Below are positions 16,812 to 26,128 of a DNA stretch of 64,000 nucleotides, piece after piece. The notes beneath the pieces are model-generated. The model did no database searches. It worked only from the letters and a program-made list of their open reading frames with translations, and was not told the DNA's origin. Within the stretch, counting starts at the first letter, position 1. The number at the start of each line of letters is the position of its first letter. Position numbers and translations under genes: made by a program. Location of the stretch: the NCBI RefSeq assembly GCF_008638365.1, contig NZ_VWVU01000017.1, forward strand, positions 62,001 to 126,000. Direction: 5' to 3'. This stretch comes from Nocardiopsis quinghaiensis. Its GTDB lineage: Bacteria; Actinomycetota; Actinomycetes; Streptosporangiales; Streptosporangiaceae.

Positions 16812-18999
16812 CACCGTCGCGGCCACCGAGTCCGCGCACACCGAGAACACCGGAGACACCCCGGTCCTGGAGGTCACCGACCTCGCCGTCACCTTTCCCG
16901 GACTGAACGGCAACCCCGACGTCCACGCCGTGCGCGGCGTCAGCTACACCGTCAGGCGCGGCGAGGTGCTGGGCATCGTGGGCGAGTCCGGTTCGGGCAA
17001 GTCCGTCTCCTCCATGGCCGCCATGGGGCTGCTGCCCGAGCACACGAGGATCACCGGGTCGGTGCGCCTGCACGGCGAGGAGATCCTGGGCCTGGACGAC
17101 CGCGCGATGGCGCGCAGGCGGGGCAGGGTCATCTCCATGGTCTTCCAGGACCCGCTGTCCGGGCTCACCCCCGTGTACACCGTCGGTGACCAGCTCGCCG
17201 AGGCCGTCCTGGTCCACGGCCCCCGGACATCCAAGGCCAGGGCACGGGCCCGCGCGGTCGAACTGCTCGAACTGGTCGGCATCCCCGACGCCGAACAGCG
17301 GTACCGCTCCTTCCCGCACGAGTTCTCCGGCGGTATGCGCCAGCGCGTCATGATCGCCATGGCGATGGCCAACCGCCCCGACGCCATCATCTGCGACGAG
17401 CCCACCACGGCCCTGGACGTCACCATCCAGGCGCAGGTCCTCGACCTGCTGCGCACCGCCCGGCGCGAGACCGGCGCCGCCATCGTGATGATCACCCACG
17501 ACCTCGGCGTCGTGGCCGGGTTCGTCGACCGGGTCCTGGTCATGTACGCGGGCCGCCCGGTGGAGACCGGCGGCGTCGACGACATCTACTACCGCAGCCG
17601 CATGCCCTACACCATGGGCCTGCTCGGCGCCGTGCCCCGCGTGGACCTGGAGCACCAGGGCGCCCTGGTGCCCATCAAGGGGACCCCGCCGTCCCTGTCG
17701 GACCCGCCGCCCGGCTGCCCCTTCGCGCCGCGCTGCCCCATCGCCCGGCCCGAGTGCGACATGGCCGAGCCCGCACTCCTCGCGATCGGCTCCCAGCCCT
17801 CCGAAGAGGAGATCCGTGCCCGGGGACCGGAGGCGGGCGCCGCCGGGGGAGGAGACGGCGACACCGGCACGCAGCGGGTGGCGTGCATCCGCTCCGGCGA
17901 GATCGCCGACCGGGAATGGACCGCCCAGGACATCTATCCGGTACCGGACATCCCGGAGTCCTCGTTCTCCGACGTGCGCCGGGAGGACCGTCCGGAGACA
18001 CTGCGGGTCACGGACCTCGTCAAGCACCACCCCCTGATGAAGGGCGCGGTGCTCAGGAGGCGCGTGGGCACCGTGTACGCGGTCGACGGCATCGACTTCG
18101 ACATCCGCGAGGGCGAGACGCTCGCCCTGGTCGGCGAGTCCGGCTGCGGCAAGTCCTCCACCCTCATGGAGGTCATGGGACTGGAGAAGCCCCAGCGCGG
18201 CAGCGTCTCCGTCATGGGCCGGGACACCGCGGGCCTGGGCCGGGCCGACCGGTTCCGGCTGCGGCGCGACATGCAGATCGTGTTCCAGGACCCGATGGGT
18301 TCGCTCGACCCGCGTATGACGGTGTTCGACATCATCGCCGAACCCCTGCGCACCCACGGCAGGTCCCCGGCCGACGCCACCCGCCGGGTGTACGAGCTGA
18401 TCGACCTGGTCGGCCTCAGCACCGAGCACGCCACCCGGTTCCCCGCCGAGTTCTCCGGCGGCCAGCGCCAGCGCATCGGCATCGCCCGGGCCCTGGCGCT
18501 GGAGCCCGGACTGCTGGTGCTCGACGAGCCGGTGTCGGCCCTGGACGTCTCCGTCCAGGCGGGCGTGGTCAACCTGTTGCAGGAGCTCCAGGCGCGACTC
18601 GGACTGTCCTACCTGTTCGTGGCCCACGACCTGTCCGTGGTCCGGCACATCGCCGACAGGGTCGCGGTCATGTACCTGGGCCGGATCGTGGAGATCGGCG
18701 ACACCGCCTCCGTCTACGCCCGGCCCGCCCACCCCTACACCCAGGCGCTGCTGTCGGCGATCCCGTTCCCCGACCCGGAGAGGGAGCGCACGCGCACGCA
18801 CATCGTCCTGGACGGAGACCCGCCCAGCCCGGCCGACCCGCCCTCGGGCTGCAGGTTCCGCACCAGGTGCCAGAAGTTCGTCGCCCTCTCCGGGCCCGAC
18901 CGGGAGCGGTGCATGGGCGTCGAGCCGCGGGTCGGGGCCACCGGCGGTGGCGACCAGGCGGCCGCCTGCCACTTCGCGGAGCGGCGGGCGGGCGCCTGA
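16801..18999 (+). CDS. Fused oligopeptide ABC transporter ATPase (DppD-DppF)
   Basis: 732 residues with two complete ATPase halves. The first has Walker A GESGSGKS (about 61-68) and signature FSGGMRQR; the second has GESGCGKS (about 446-453) and signature FSGGQRQR. Each half ends with the family's Cys/Pro-rich tail ([11 protein letters not shown] and [11 protein letters not shown]). These are usually two genes; here one chain supplies both sites. About 90 residues of Asp/Glu/Gly-rich linker join the halves. It powers import through the two permeases. Confidence 0.95.
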   Translation: MSTDTVAATESAHTENTGDTPVLEVTDLAVTFPGLNGNPDVHAVRGVSYTVRRGEVLGIVGESGSGKSVSSMAAMGLLPEHTRITGSVRLHGEEILGLDDRAMARRRGRVISMVFQDPLSGLTPVYTVGDQLAEAVLVHGPRTSKARARARAVELLELVGIPDAEQRYRSFPHEFSGGMRQRVMIAMAMANRPDAIICDEPTTALDVTIQAQVLDLLRTARRETGAAIVMITHDLGVVAGFVDRVLVMYAGRPVETGGVDDIYYRSRMPYTMGLLGAVPRVDLEHQGALVPIKGTPPSLSDPPPGCPFAPRCPIARPECDMAEPALLAIGSQPSEEEIRARGPEAGAAGGGDGDTGTQRVACIRSGEIADREWTAQDIYPVPDIPESSFSDVRREDRPETLRVTDLVKHHPLMKGAVLRRRVGTVYAVDGIDFDIREGETLALVGESGCGKSSTLMEVMGLEKPQRGSVSVMGRDTAGLGRADRFRLRRDMQIVFQDPMGSLDPRMTVFDIIAEPLRTHGRSPADATRRVYELIDLVGLSTEHATRFPAEFSGGQRQRIGIARALALEPGLLVLDEPVSALDVSVQAGVVNLLQELQARLGLSYLFVAHDLSVVRHIADRVAVMYLGRIVEIGDTASVYARPAHPYTQALLSAIPFPDPERERTRTHIVLDGDPPSPADPPSGCRFRTRCQKFVALSGPDRERCMGVEPRVGATGGGDQAAACHFAERRAGA

Positions 19000-19074
19000 G
19001 CCCGGCGGCCTGGCAGGCACGGCCAGCACCGCCCCGCGTGCTGGTCGCACCATCCCCACAGGAGGAGAACCCCC

Positions 19075-20775
19075 ATGCGAATCGGGAAGGCGCGTTATCT
19101 CGCCCCAGCCGCTGCCCTGGCCGTGCTGACCAGCGCCTGCGGTGCCGGCGGCGACCACCGGGGAGACGCACAGGAGCAGGCGGCGTCCCTCGCCGCGGAG
19201 GACCTGAACCCCGCTCCCCGCGAGGACCTCCGGAAGGGCGGCACCTTCGTGTGGGCCCTCAGCGCCTACGACGAGCAGCACAACATGTGGCACACCCAGG
19301 GCAACCTGGCCAACGTGCGCCGTGTGGCCGCCGCCGTACTGCCCAACCCGACCCGGTACGACGCCGAGGGCACGGCGTCGCCCAACACCAGCTTCGTGCT
19401 CGACTACGGGGTCAGCGACGACGGCCTCCAGGTCTCCTACGAGCTGAACCCCGACGCCGTGTGGTCCGACGGCGGGTCCATCACCTTCGAGGACTACGAG
19501 GCCCAGGTCGAGACCCTCGGCGGCTCGCGCGAGGGCGACTGGGAACTCGGCGGCACCGCCGGGTACGACCAGATCACCGGGTTCGTCCCGGGCGAGGACG
19601 AGTACGCCTTCACCCTGGAGTTCGACGAGCCCTACTCCGAGTGGCCCTCCCTGTTCTCCCCGCTGTACCCCGAGGAGTACATGGAGGACGAGAGGCTCTT
19701 CAAGGAGGGCTACGTCAAGGACTACCCCGTCACCGCGGGACCCTTCGGGGACGTGGAGTTCGACGACGTCGCCGAGCGCGTCACGATCACGAAGGACGAG
19801 GACTGGTGGGGCACCGAGCCCCTGCTGGACGAGATCGTCTTCGACGCCATGGGCCCGGACGCCATGGCCGGCGCCTTCAACAACGGTGAGATCGACGGCT
19901 TCTACCTCGGCTACGACGCCGCGGGCTACGAGCTGCTCAAGGGCGACGAGGGCGCCTACTTCACCAGGGCCGTCAACCACGGCCACCGGTTCGCCTCCCT
20001 CAACGGCGCCAGCCCGGACCTGGAGGACGTCCGCGTCCGCCACGCGGTCGCCCTGGGCCTGGACCGCGACGCCCTCGCCGAGGTCGCCCTCGGCGCGATC
20101 GACTGGCCGATCACCGGTGAGGTCAACCGCCTGCTGCGCTCCAGCCAGCGCGGCTACCAGGACAACAGCGAGGGGTACGGCGAGTACGACCCCGAGCGCG
20201 CCGAGGAACTGCTCGACGAGGCCGGGTGGACCCTGGAGGAGGGCGGAGAGTACCGCACCAACGAGGACGGCGAGACGCTGAGCCTGGACTGGGTGGCCGC
20301 CGACGACATGGCCATCGCCCTGGACGAGGCCGAGATCGGCCGCGACATGCTCTCCGAGATCGGTGTCGAGGTCAGGGTCCAGCAGGTGCCGACCAACGCC
20401 CTGTTCTCCGAGTACGTCATCCCGGGCAACTACGAGGTCGCCACGTACGTCCTGGTGGGCGAGAACCCCTACGCGGGTGACGCCAAGGAGAACTACGGCA
20501 TGCCCGGCGAGGACGGCGAGTGGGGCAACAACCTCGCCCGGACCTCGACCGAGGAGATCGACGCGGAGTTCGACGAGCTGCGGGCCGAGACCGACCCCGA
20601 CCGCTACGCCGAGCTGGCCAACGAGATCGACCGCCTGCTGTGGGAGGAGGTCGTGACCATCCCCTTCTTCGAGCGTCCGGGCCTGTACGTGGTGAACGAG
20701 GACCTGCACAACTGGGGCGAGTTCGGTCTGGCCTCCGACTACGTCTACGAGGACATCGGCTGGGCCGCCGGGTAA
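19075..20775 (+). CDS. Oligopeptide ABC transporter substrate-binding lipoprotein
   Basis: 566 residues; the ATG at 19075 follows AGGAGG. The signal peptide ends in lipobox LTSAC (about residue 23). The mature protein is an SBP_bac_5 (DppA/OppA) fold: KGGTFVWALSAYDEQ at the start, VRVRHAVALGLDRDALAEV in the middle and a late YAELANEIDRLLWEEVVTIP segment. It captures peptides or similar substrates outside the membrane. It is the last gene of the operon and is followed by a hairpin. The substrate is unknown. Confidence 0.92.
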   Translation: MRIGKARYLAPAAALAVLTSACGAGGDHRGDAQEQAASLAAEDLNPAPREDLRKGGTFVWALSAYDEQHNMWHTQGNLANVRRVAAAVLPNPTRYDAEGTASPNTSFVLDYGVSDDGLQVSYELNPDAVWSDGGSITFEDYEAQVETLGGSREGDWELGGTAGYDQITGFVPGEDEYAFTLEFDEPYSEWPSLFSPLYPEEYMEDERLFKEGYVKDYPVTAGPFGDVEFDDVAERVTITKDEDWWGTEPLLDEIVFDAMGPDAMAGAFNNGEIDGFYLGYDAAGYELLKGDEGAYFTRAVNHGHRFASLNGASPDLEDVRVRHAVALGLDRDALAEVALGAIDWPITGEVNRLLRSSQRGYQDNSEGYGEYDPERAEELLDEAGWTLEEGGEYRTNEDGETLSLDWVAADDMAIALDEAEIGRDMLSEIGVEVRVQQVPTNALFSEYVIPGNYEVATYVLVGENPYAGDAKENYGMPGEDGEWGNNLARTSTEEIDAEFDELRAETDPDRYAELANEIDRLLWEEVVTIPFFERPGLYVVNEDLHNWGEFGLASDYVYEDIGWAAG

Positions 20776-20788
20776 CCGCGTGACGACA

Positions 20789-20819
20789 CCGCACGCGGCG
20801 CCCCCGGCATCGCGTGCGG
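20789..20819 (+). terminator. Terminator of the oligopeptide transporter operon
   Basis: CCGCACGCG (20789-20797) pairs exactly with CGCGTGCGG (20811-20819) across a 13-nt loop, 14 bases after the operon's last stop. It has no T tract, as is common in high-GC actinomycetes. Confidence 0.55.
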
Positions 20820-20980
20820 GACGGCCCACAGGGCTGGGTTGGGACCGGGAACCGGGCTGTGGCAAGGTCTATGCGTGCTCTTCGAACACTGCTTCCCGTC
20901 GCGTGAAGTTCGCGACGGCGGCGTTCGCAGGGCGCGCCCCCGCCCCCGCACCCCTCGCTCCACTCGCTGGAAAGCCCCCG

Positions 20981-22018
20981 ATGAGAATCCATCCGCTCGC
21001 CGCCGCGGCCGCGGCGGCGCTGTTGTGCGCCGCCCTCACCTCCTGCTCCCCGGAAGAGGGGGGAACCGCCACGCGACCGCCGGTCGACGAGGCCGCTGAC
21101 CCGGACAAGGCCGAAGCCGACGAGGCCGGCTCACCGCAGCAGGAGCAGGAGACACCCGGGGAGGGGGTCCCGGCACCGGTCGGCTGGGCGGGAGAACCCC
21201 TGGAGCGCGACGGGGAGGAGTACCCGGGCGTGGTCGGCGGAGACAGGGGGGAGACCGTCACCGCCTCCGACGCCGACGAGCTGTCCGACCACCTGGCCGC
21301 CGAGGAGCCGCTCACCGTCGAGGTCAGAGGCCGGATCGACCTGGACGGCGAGGTCGGGGTCGGCTCGGACAAGACCCTCGTGGGCGTGGACGGCGCCGAG
21401 CTGACCGGGGGCCGCCTGGTGGTCGACGGCTCCAGCGACGTCGTCCTGTCCAACCTGAGCATGGAGACCGGGGGGACCGCGATCGCCGTGCGCGGAGGCG
21501 CCCACCACGTGTGGGTGGACGGCTCCACGTTCGCGGGGGGCGGCGACTCCTCCCTGGTCTCGGTCTCCGACGGCGCCGACAACGTCACCCTGTCCTGGAA
21601 CCACTTCACCGACGCCGAGTCGGCGGTCACGATCGGCGGAGGCGAGGACGCGCCCGGGGCGTTGAGGGTCACCGTGCACCACAACTACTTCGACGGCACC
21701 TCGGGCCGGCACCCGAGCGCCCGGTTCGCCGAGCACGTGCACGTGTTCAACAACTACTTCCGGGCCAACCCGGGCTACGGGGTGCAGTCGGCCCACGACT
21801 CCAACGTGCTGGTGGAGGGCAACTACTTCGACGGCACCCGCCTGTCGGTGACCACCGGGGAGGAACAGCCCGGAAACGTGGTCACCCGGGACAACCTGCT
21901 CCTGGACGCCGAGCAGCCCCACCTGCGCGGCGACGTGCCGGAGCCGCCCTACGCCTACGAGCTGGACGACACCGTCAGCGTGCCCGACCTGGTCGCCGAG
22001 GGGGCCGGGGTCAGCTGA
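20981..22018 (+). CDS. Pectate-lyase-like (PL1 fold) lipoprotein
   Basis: 345 residues from the ATG at 20981 (GGAAAG upstream). The signal peptide ends in lipobox ALTSC (Cys22), then a 60-residue Glu/Pro/Ala linker. The rest is a right-handed parallel beta-helix of the PL1 type, with HHVWVDGSTF, VTLSWNHF and VHHNYFDGT rungs and the catalytic-region motif GRHPSARFA (Arg243, Arg248). The usual calcium-site segment DGLLD reads DSSLVS, so calcium binding may be altered. It would cleave pectic polymers at the cell surface if active. It converges with and overlaps the next gene by 8 bases. Confidence 0.8.
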   Translation: MRIHPLAAAAAAALLCAALTSCSPEEGGTATRPPVDEAADPDKAEADEAGSPQQEQETPGEGVPAPVGWAGEPLERDGEEYPGVVGGDRGETVTASDADELSDHLAAEEPLTVEVRGRIDLDGEVGVGSDKTLVGVDGAELTGGRLVVDGSSDVVLSNLSMETGGTAIAVRGGAHHVWVDGSTFAGGGDSSLVSVSDGADNVTLSWNHFTDAESAVTIGGGEDAPGALRVTVHHNYFDGTSGRHPSARFAEHVHVFNNYFRANPGYGVQSAHDSNVLVEGNYFDGTRLSVTTGEEQPGNVVTRDNLLLDAEQPHLRGDVPEPPYAYELDDTVSVPDLVAEGAGVS

Positions 22019-22862
22019 ACGAGTGGTACTCGTAGCTCTCCCCGACGCCGTTCGCGGCGCGGTAGTCGAGTCTGCGCGGATACCCCCGCTCGTCGATCCA
22101 CAGCTCGAACCCGGCGTCCTCCACGATGGTGAGCGTGTTGCTCTCCGACTCCGAGTCGTAGCCGCCCAGCATCGTCGTGAAGGTGCCGGTGTAGCGGTAG
22201 GCGCTGTGGGTGTCGCGTAGTCCCGCTCTCTCCAGAGGCACCTCCTCCGGCCCGGCCAGTGCCAGGTCGGTGGAGGTGTCGAGCACCTCGCGCAGCTTGG
22301 CGGAGCCGAAGTCGCGCGAGCACAGGTAGCGGTCGGCCGTGCTGGGCGGGTCGAGCAGCTCCAGGCCCCGGTCGGCGGTCATCATGAGCTGTCCGCCTCC
22401 CATGTCGTAGCGGTACACGCTCCGGTCCTCCGCGGTGGTGAAGGTGTGGTCGAACTCCGGATCGGCTCCGGACGCGTACACGGCCTGTCCCCGGCCGGAC
22501 GTGTACGGCTCCGTGCCGGTCGGGGAGGTGTCGGCGGGGGCGTCCCCGTCGGCGTCGTACACGCGGAAGGTGATGTGGAAGGCCGAGGAGCCCTCCACCA
22601 GCTCCGCCGCGGTCTCGACGTAGGCACCGGCGTCCTCGGGGTCGGCCCCGGCCGCCCCGGGCCGGGGGAAGGGGGACTCGGGGGTGTCAGTGGTGTCGAA
22701 CGGGTGCGGGGAGTCTCCCACGGCCAGCCTGGCCACGCCCCATCCGCTCGCGACCACGGCCAGGCAGGCCAGCACCAGGAGAGTGGACACCAGCCAGTTC
22801 GGCTGCTCCCCGGGGGAGGGGGACTGGTCGTCGGGGTCGGAGCTGTGCGGCATCGACGGCAT
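22011..22862 (-). CDS. Membrane-anchored protein with extracellular LppX-like domain
   Basis: 283 residues from the ATG at 22860-22862. A short cytoplasmic tail is followed by one membrane helix (LVSTLLVLACLAVVASGWGV, about 24-43), a Pro/Asp linker and an extracellular beta-rich domain of about 200 residues. The segments ELVEGSSAFHITFRVYDADG and FELWIDERGYPRRLDY recall the LppX/LprG-type fold. The extracellular half of the degenerate kinase at 35.2 kb begins in a similar way (AAESFELTFLTYAGNG). Function unknown; it might sense or carry a lipid-like ligand. Confidence 0.6.
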   Translation of the reverse strand: MPSMPHSSDPDDQSPSPGEQPNWLVSTLLVLACLAVVASGWGVARLAVGDSPHPFDTTDTPESPFPRPGAAGADPEDAGAYVETAAELVEGSSAFHITFRVYDADGDAPADTSPTGTEPYTSGRGQAVYASGADPEFDHTFTTAEDRSVYRYDMGGGQLMMTADRGLELLDPPSTADRYLCSRDFGSAKLREVLDTSTDLALAGPEEVPLERAGLRDTHSAYRYTGTFTTMLGGYDSESESNTLTIVEDAGFELWIDERGYPRRLDYRAANGVGESYEYHSFS

Positions 22863-23083
22863 CGCCACGGCCTCGGGCCTCGTTTCTGCTGATCTTCGCG
22901 CGACCGGGGGAACGGGATCGCGGGGGGTGTGCTGATCGTCTTGCTCTGGTACCGGACGTGACGGATGGTACGACGCGGTGACGCAGTGTTCCGTTCGATG
23001 GTCGCACGCACATGATCGCCGCCGACAACCACGAGGACGGGCACCCGGCCGCCGCGGGGCGGGTACGTGAGCGGCGGCGGGCG

Positions 23084-23440
23084 TCAGTCCGAGCGGTGGT
23101 CGAGCAGCCGGGGCGGGTTCCTCTCGTGGGCGCGCGTGCGGCCACGTCGGCGGTGCGCGCAAGTGCGGTGATCCGCACGCCCCACCACGGTGCGGTCGGC
23201 GGCGGGCACCGGATCGTGGCGCGCGGCGACCGGCATGCCACCCGTCCGCACGCCCCGGGGGACCGACACGTGCGATCGGGTCCGGGTGGCGCGGCTACCG
23301 GCCGGGTACAGGTCTACGCCCCACACGTGGGAGGCGGTGACGTCGCGGACGACCGCGTCGGGGGAGATCGGGCCCACGATGGGGGCGAGGGTGCGCAGGA
23401 GGAGGGAGCGGTCGGGAAGGACCTGATCACGGGCTGCCAT
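23084..23440 (-). CDS. Doubtful small hypothetical protein
   Basis: 118 codons on the minus strand, starting at the ATG at 23438-23440. The first 45 residues look protein-like (LLRTLAPIVGPISPDAVVRD, then VTASHVWGVDLYPAG). The rest is Arg/His/Thr-rich, as expected from a chance frame in high-GC DNA. No family was recognised. It may be the decayed N-terminus of a longer gene. Confidence 0.25.
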   Translation of the reverse strand: MAARDQVLPDRSLLLRTLAPIVGPISPDAVVRDVTASHVWGVDLYPAGSRATRTRSHVSVPRGVRTGGMPVAARHDPVPAADRTVVGRADHRTCAHRRRGRTRAHERNPPRLLDHRSD

Positions 23441-23443
23441 GCT

Positions 23444-23497
23444 CCCCAGGTTCGGGGAGGCCGCGGGGCCCGGACAAGACCCTCTCCGAACCTGGGG
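23444..23497 (-). terminator. Terminator of the TadG-like/M15 fusion gene
   Basis: A 17-bp stem with one mismatch (23444-23460 with 23481-23497) and a 20-nt loop lies 40 bases beyond the stop at 23537. Confidence 0.65.
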
Positions 23498-23536
23498 ACG
23501 ACCCTCCGGGCTCCGTGGACGGAGCGGGACGGAGGG

Positions 23537-24634
23537 TCAGAGCATGGGCCCGTCGCCCGCCGCCAGGTGGATGTGGTCGATATGGTTCTGGGTGTTGCCG
23601 TCCCTGTCCCCCATGGGGCGCCGCACGCTCGCCCACGGGCCCACCGGGTCCCCCTTGGTCGCGTTCCAGATGTGCTGCTCGTAGATGATGCCCTTGATCC
23701 CGAGCCGGTGGGCGTTCTGGATCGCCCAGTTGATCACCACGATGGCGTTCCCGTGCATGTCGTCGGTGGGCACGCCTCCCAGCTCCGCCAGCATGTAGTC
23801 CACGGCCTCGCCGCTGCCGTGGTCGCTGCCCGGCTCGTCGCGCCGACCGCCCGCGGAGAGGAAGAAGCTGCCGAACTCGCTCTGGAGGCGCTGGTGGACG
23901 GCGCACATGGTCGGGTGCAGCGCTCCCAGGGACGAGCAGTCCACCATGGGTCCCCCTCCTCCGACGAACTGCGGATCGAACCTGTAGCGGCCCTCCTGGT
24001 CGATCAGGTGCACGTCGATCAGCCGCTTGGCGTCGGCGGCCCCGGTGACGGGACCGCCGTCGCAGACCAGGTCGCCCCCGTCACGTCCGCACTGGTGGGG
24101 GATCCGGACGATGGCGATGGCCGACGCGTTGCCGACCACGGTGTCGGTCTCGTCCTCGGCCCCGTCGCAGACCACGTCGTTCCAGTGCCGGGAGCCGTCC
24201 TCCTCCAGTTCCTTCTGGCATATGGCGTCGCGCACCTCCACGCGCACGATGTTGCCGTTGCGCCCCATGACGTTGTCGCTGGCGCGGAGGTCGGTGAGCA
24301 CCGCGCCGTTGGCCCTGGCGTACTCCTCGGCGCGCTTCTCGGCGACATCCTCGTCGAACCACGGCATGGGGTACACGCCGTCGACGATGTCCTGAGCGGC
24401 CTGCTCCTGCAGGGCGCTCACCGCGGCCAGCGCCGCGGCGTCGGCCGCGGTCTGGGTCTGCGAGCGCGAGTCGTTGGCGGCACCGATCCGCACGAACAGC
24501 AGGGTCAGCGCCAGCAGGGCCAGGGTGAGCCCGAACAGGAGCAGGATGTTGGCCTGCCCGTCGTCGCCACGGCCCATGAGGCGCCGTCGCGGTCGTGGAG
24601 CCGGGTGGGAGGAGGGGGTCCGTCGCAGTCCCAT
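23537..24634 (-). CDS. TadG-like membrane protein fused to an M15-like zinc peptidase domain
   Basis: 365 residues from the ATG at 24632-24634. An N-terminal pilus-assembly TadE/G-like segment (GRGDDGQANILLLFGLTLAL, helix about 29-50) runs into TQTAADAAALAAVSAL, as in TadG-like proteins. After a variable Cys-containing middle, residues about 230-365 form a peptidoglycan carboxypeptidase-like domain. It has the zinc site SDHGSGEAVDY (His272, Asp279) and HIDHIHL (His356), so the ligands look intact. It would be an export-machine-like protein carrying a cell-wall hydrolase. The pilin-type E+5 is absent. It diverges from the YezG-like gene. Confidence 0.75.
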   Translation of the reverse strand: MGLRRTPSSHPAPRPRRRLMGRGDDGQANILLLFGLTLALLALTLLFVRIGAANDSRSQTQTAADAAALAAVSALQEQAAQDIVDGVYPMPWFDEDVAEKRAEEYARANGAVLTDLRASDNVMGRNGNIVRVEVRDAICQKELEEDGSRHWNDVVCDGAEDETDTVVGNASAIAIVRIPHQCGRDGGDLVCDGGPVTGAADAKRLIDVHLIDQEGRYRFDPQFVGGGGPMVDCSSLGALHPTMCAVHQRLQSEFGSFFLSAGGRRDEPGSDHGSGEAVDYMLAELGGVPTDDMHGNAIVVINWAIQNAHRLGIKGIIYEQHIWNATKGDPVGPWASVRRPMGDRDGNTQNHIDHIHLAAGDGPML

Positions 24635-25053
24635 GCCTTGTCCGTGGGGAGGGGGTGCTTCCAGGCGGGAAGCGGGGGGTCGTCGGCGGGCGGGGAGACG
24701 CGTGTGTGGTCGGTGTGTGACCACATTCGGACAACACCCCGCTCGGCGCAGCTTATCCGGGCATGCCGATAAGCGGTAGGGCCTGTGGACGGCCGCAGGG
24801 CCCCGTGGACCGGGCGGAGGAGCGTTTACCCTGCTGGTGTACGCGTGGCACGACGGCGGGGCGAGGGCCCTGTCCGTATCGGGCCACACGGTCGTGTGGT
24901 TCGGCGGAGACCGATTCGTGTGTTTCTGCCGAGTTGTCCATCCGCGGACGGGGCGCACACAGGAGTATGGACTCTGGCCGGTACGCGCCGCGCGGAGAGA
25001 CCACGGCGCCCGGCCCCAGACCCACCCGCCGCAGAAGAAGCGAAGGCGAGAAC
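24635..25053. other. Divergent promoter region
   Basis: 419 bases between divergent genes. An AT-richer stretch at about 24720-24960 probably contains both promoters. No dyad stands out, and open frames here have no family resemblance. Confidence 0.4.
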
Positions 25054-26046
25054 ATGAGCGCCCGAAAAGCGATGACCCCGGTCGAACAGGACGAGTTCCT
25101 CCGCCGGATCGGGACGGACCTGCTCAGAGCGGCCCCCGACGACTGGGTCAAGCTACGGCTCGTGTACTCGGGGCTCGGCGCCTGTGAGACGGCCCGCTTC
25201 GAGGTGATGTTCGAGGGAGGGCGCAGCACCGGCTGCGTCCCGCCGCTGTCCGTCGTGGAGTGGATGCGGGAGATGCGCGAGGGGATGTACACCGCCGGAA
25301 CGGGTACCTGGTACACGGCCTACTACGAGGTCGAGCGGCCCGGGGGCCACCGGATCCGGTACGACTACGAGAACGAGCCCCACTTCGACGAGCCCCGGGA
25401 CGACGCCAGTTACGCGTTCGACCTCGAGCACTTCCCCCGAGACGACGAGCACGTCCCCGACTGGCTGCGGGAACGGCTGGAGGGGGACCGCGTGCCCGGG
25501 GCGGCGTCGGAGGGCGGCTCCCTCTGGAGCCTGCTGGCCGCGGTCCCGCACCCCGGATCGCGGTCGCACATCTCGCCCGGTGACATGACCCCCGAGGAGA
25601 TGATGGACACCGTCCAGGAGATCGTGGACCGCACGATCGAGCCGGTCCGCGGACGGTGGAGCGAGATCGTCGTCGACTACAGGGGACTCGTCAGGATGTC
25701 CTCGTCGCGGGTGATGGTGCGCAGGGAGGACGGCGGAGTCGAGTGGGACCTGCTCCTGCCGGAGGTCGGCCAGCTGCTGGACCGGTTGCGCACGGGGATG
25801 TACCAGTCGGGGAAGGGGACGTGGTTCACCGCCCGGCTGACGGTGAGCGAGTCACGGGAGATCGGGGCGCACTTCGACCACGACGCCCCGCCCGAGTTCG
25901 ACTTCGAGCCCGATCCCCGCAGCTTCCACCAGGACATCCGGTGCTTCCCGCGCAGCTCCGACCACCTGCCGGACTGGCTGCTGGACCGGCTCAGCCTCGC
26001 CCAGCGCATCATCCGCACCGGACGCGAGGAGTCGCGTGCGGAGTAG
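25054..26046 (+). CDS. Tandem YezG-like (DUF600) immunity/antitoxin-family protein
   Basis: 330 residues from the ATG at 25054 (AAGGCGAG upstream). Two copies of one domain follow each other, about 10-150 and 190-318. Matching segments are GMYTAGTGTWYTAYYEV / GMYQSGKGTWFTARLTV and YAFDLEHFPRDDEHVPDWL / FHQDIRCFPRSSDHLPDWL. This is the pattern of YezG-like immunity or antitoxin proteins, which are normally single-domain. No toxin gene is adjacent. It might protect against a polymorphic toxin delivered by others or encoded elsewhere. Function is inference from family. Confidence 0.7.
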   Translation: MSARKAMTPVEQDEFLRRIGTDLLRAAPDDWVKLRLVYSGLGACETARFEVMFEGGRSTGCVPPLSVVEWMREMREGMYTAGTGTWYTAYYEVERPGGHRIRYDYENEPHFDEPRDDASYAFDLEHFPRDDEHVPDWLRERLEGDRVPGAASEGGSLWSLLAAVPHPGSRSHISPGDMTPEEMMDTVQEIVDRTIEPVRGRWSEIVVDYRGLVRMSSSRVMVRREDGGVEWDLLLPEVGQLLDRLRTGMYQSGKGTWFTARLTVSESREIGAHFDHDAPPEFDFEPDPRSFHQDIRCFPRSSDHLPDWLLDRLSLAQRIIRTGREESRAE

Positions 26047-26128
26047 CGGGGGCCGGGGGCGGTGGGCGCGGCGGCCGGGAGGAGCCGCGCGCGGAGCGTG
26101 ACGGCCGGACGCGGTGGGTCCGGGGAAG

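Larger units (their letters stand above)
22863..23536. other. Intergenic region with a possible small gene
   Basis: 674 bases between two minus-strand genes. It holds the promoter of the membrane protein gene (22862), the hairpin at 23444-23497 and one uncertain 118-codon frame listed separately. Confidence 0.4.

Noticed and set aside
16642..20865. A 1407-codon minus-strand open frame
   Set aside because: It is antisense to the fused ATPase and binding-protein genes, which have full catalytic motifs. Its composition is that of a shadow frame.
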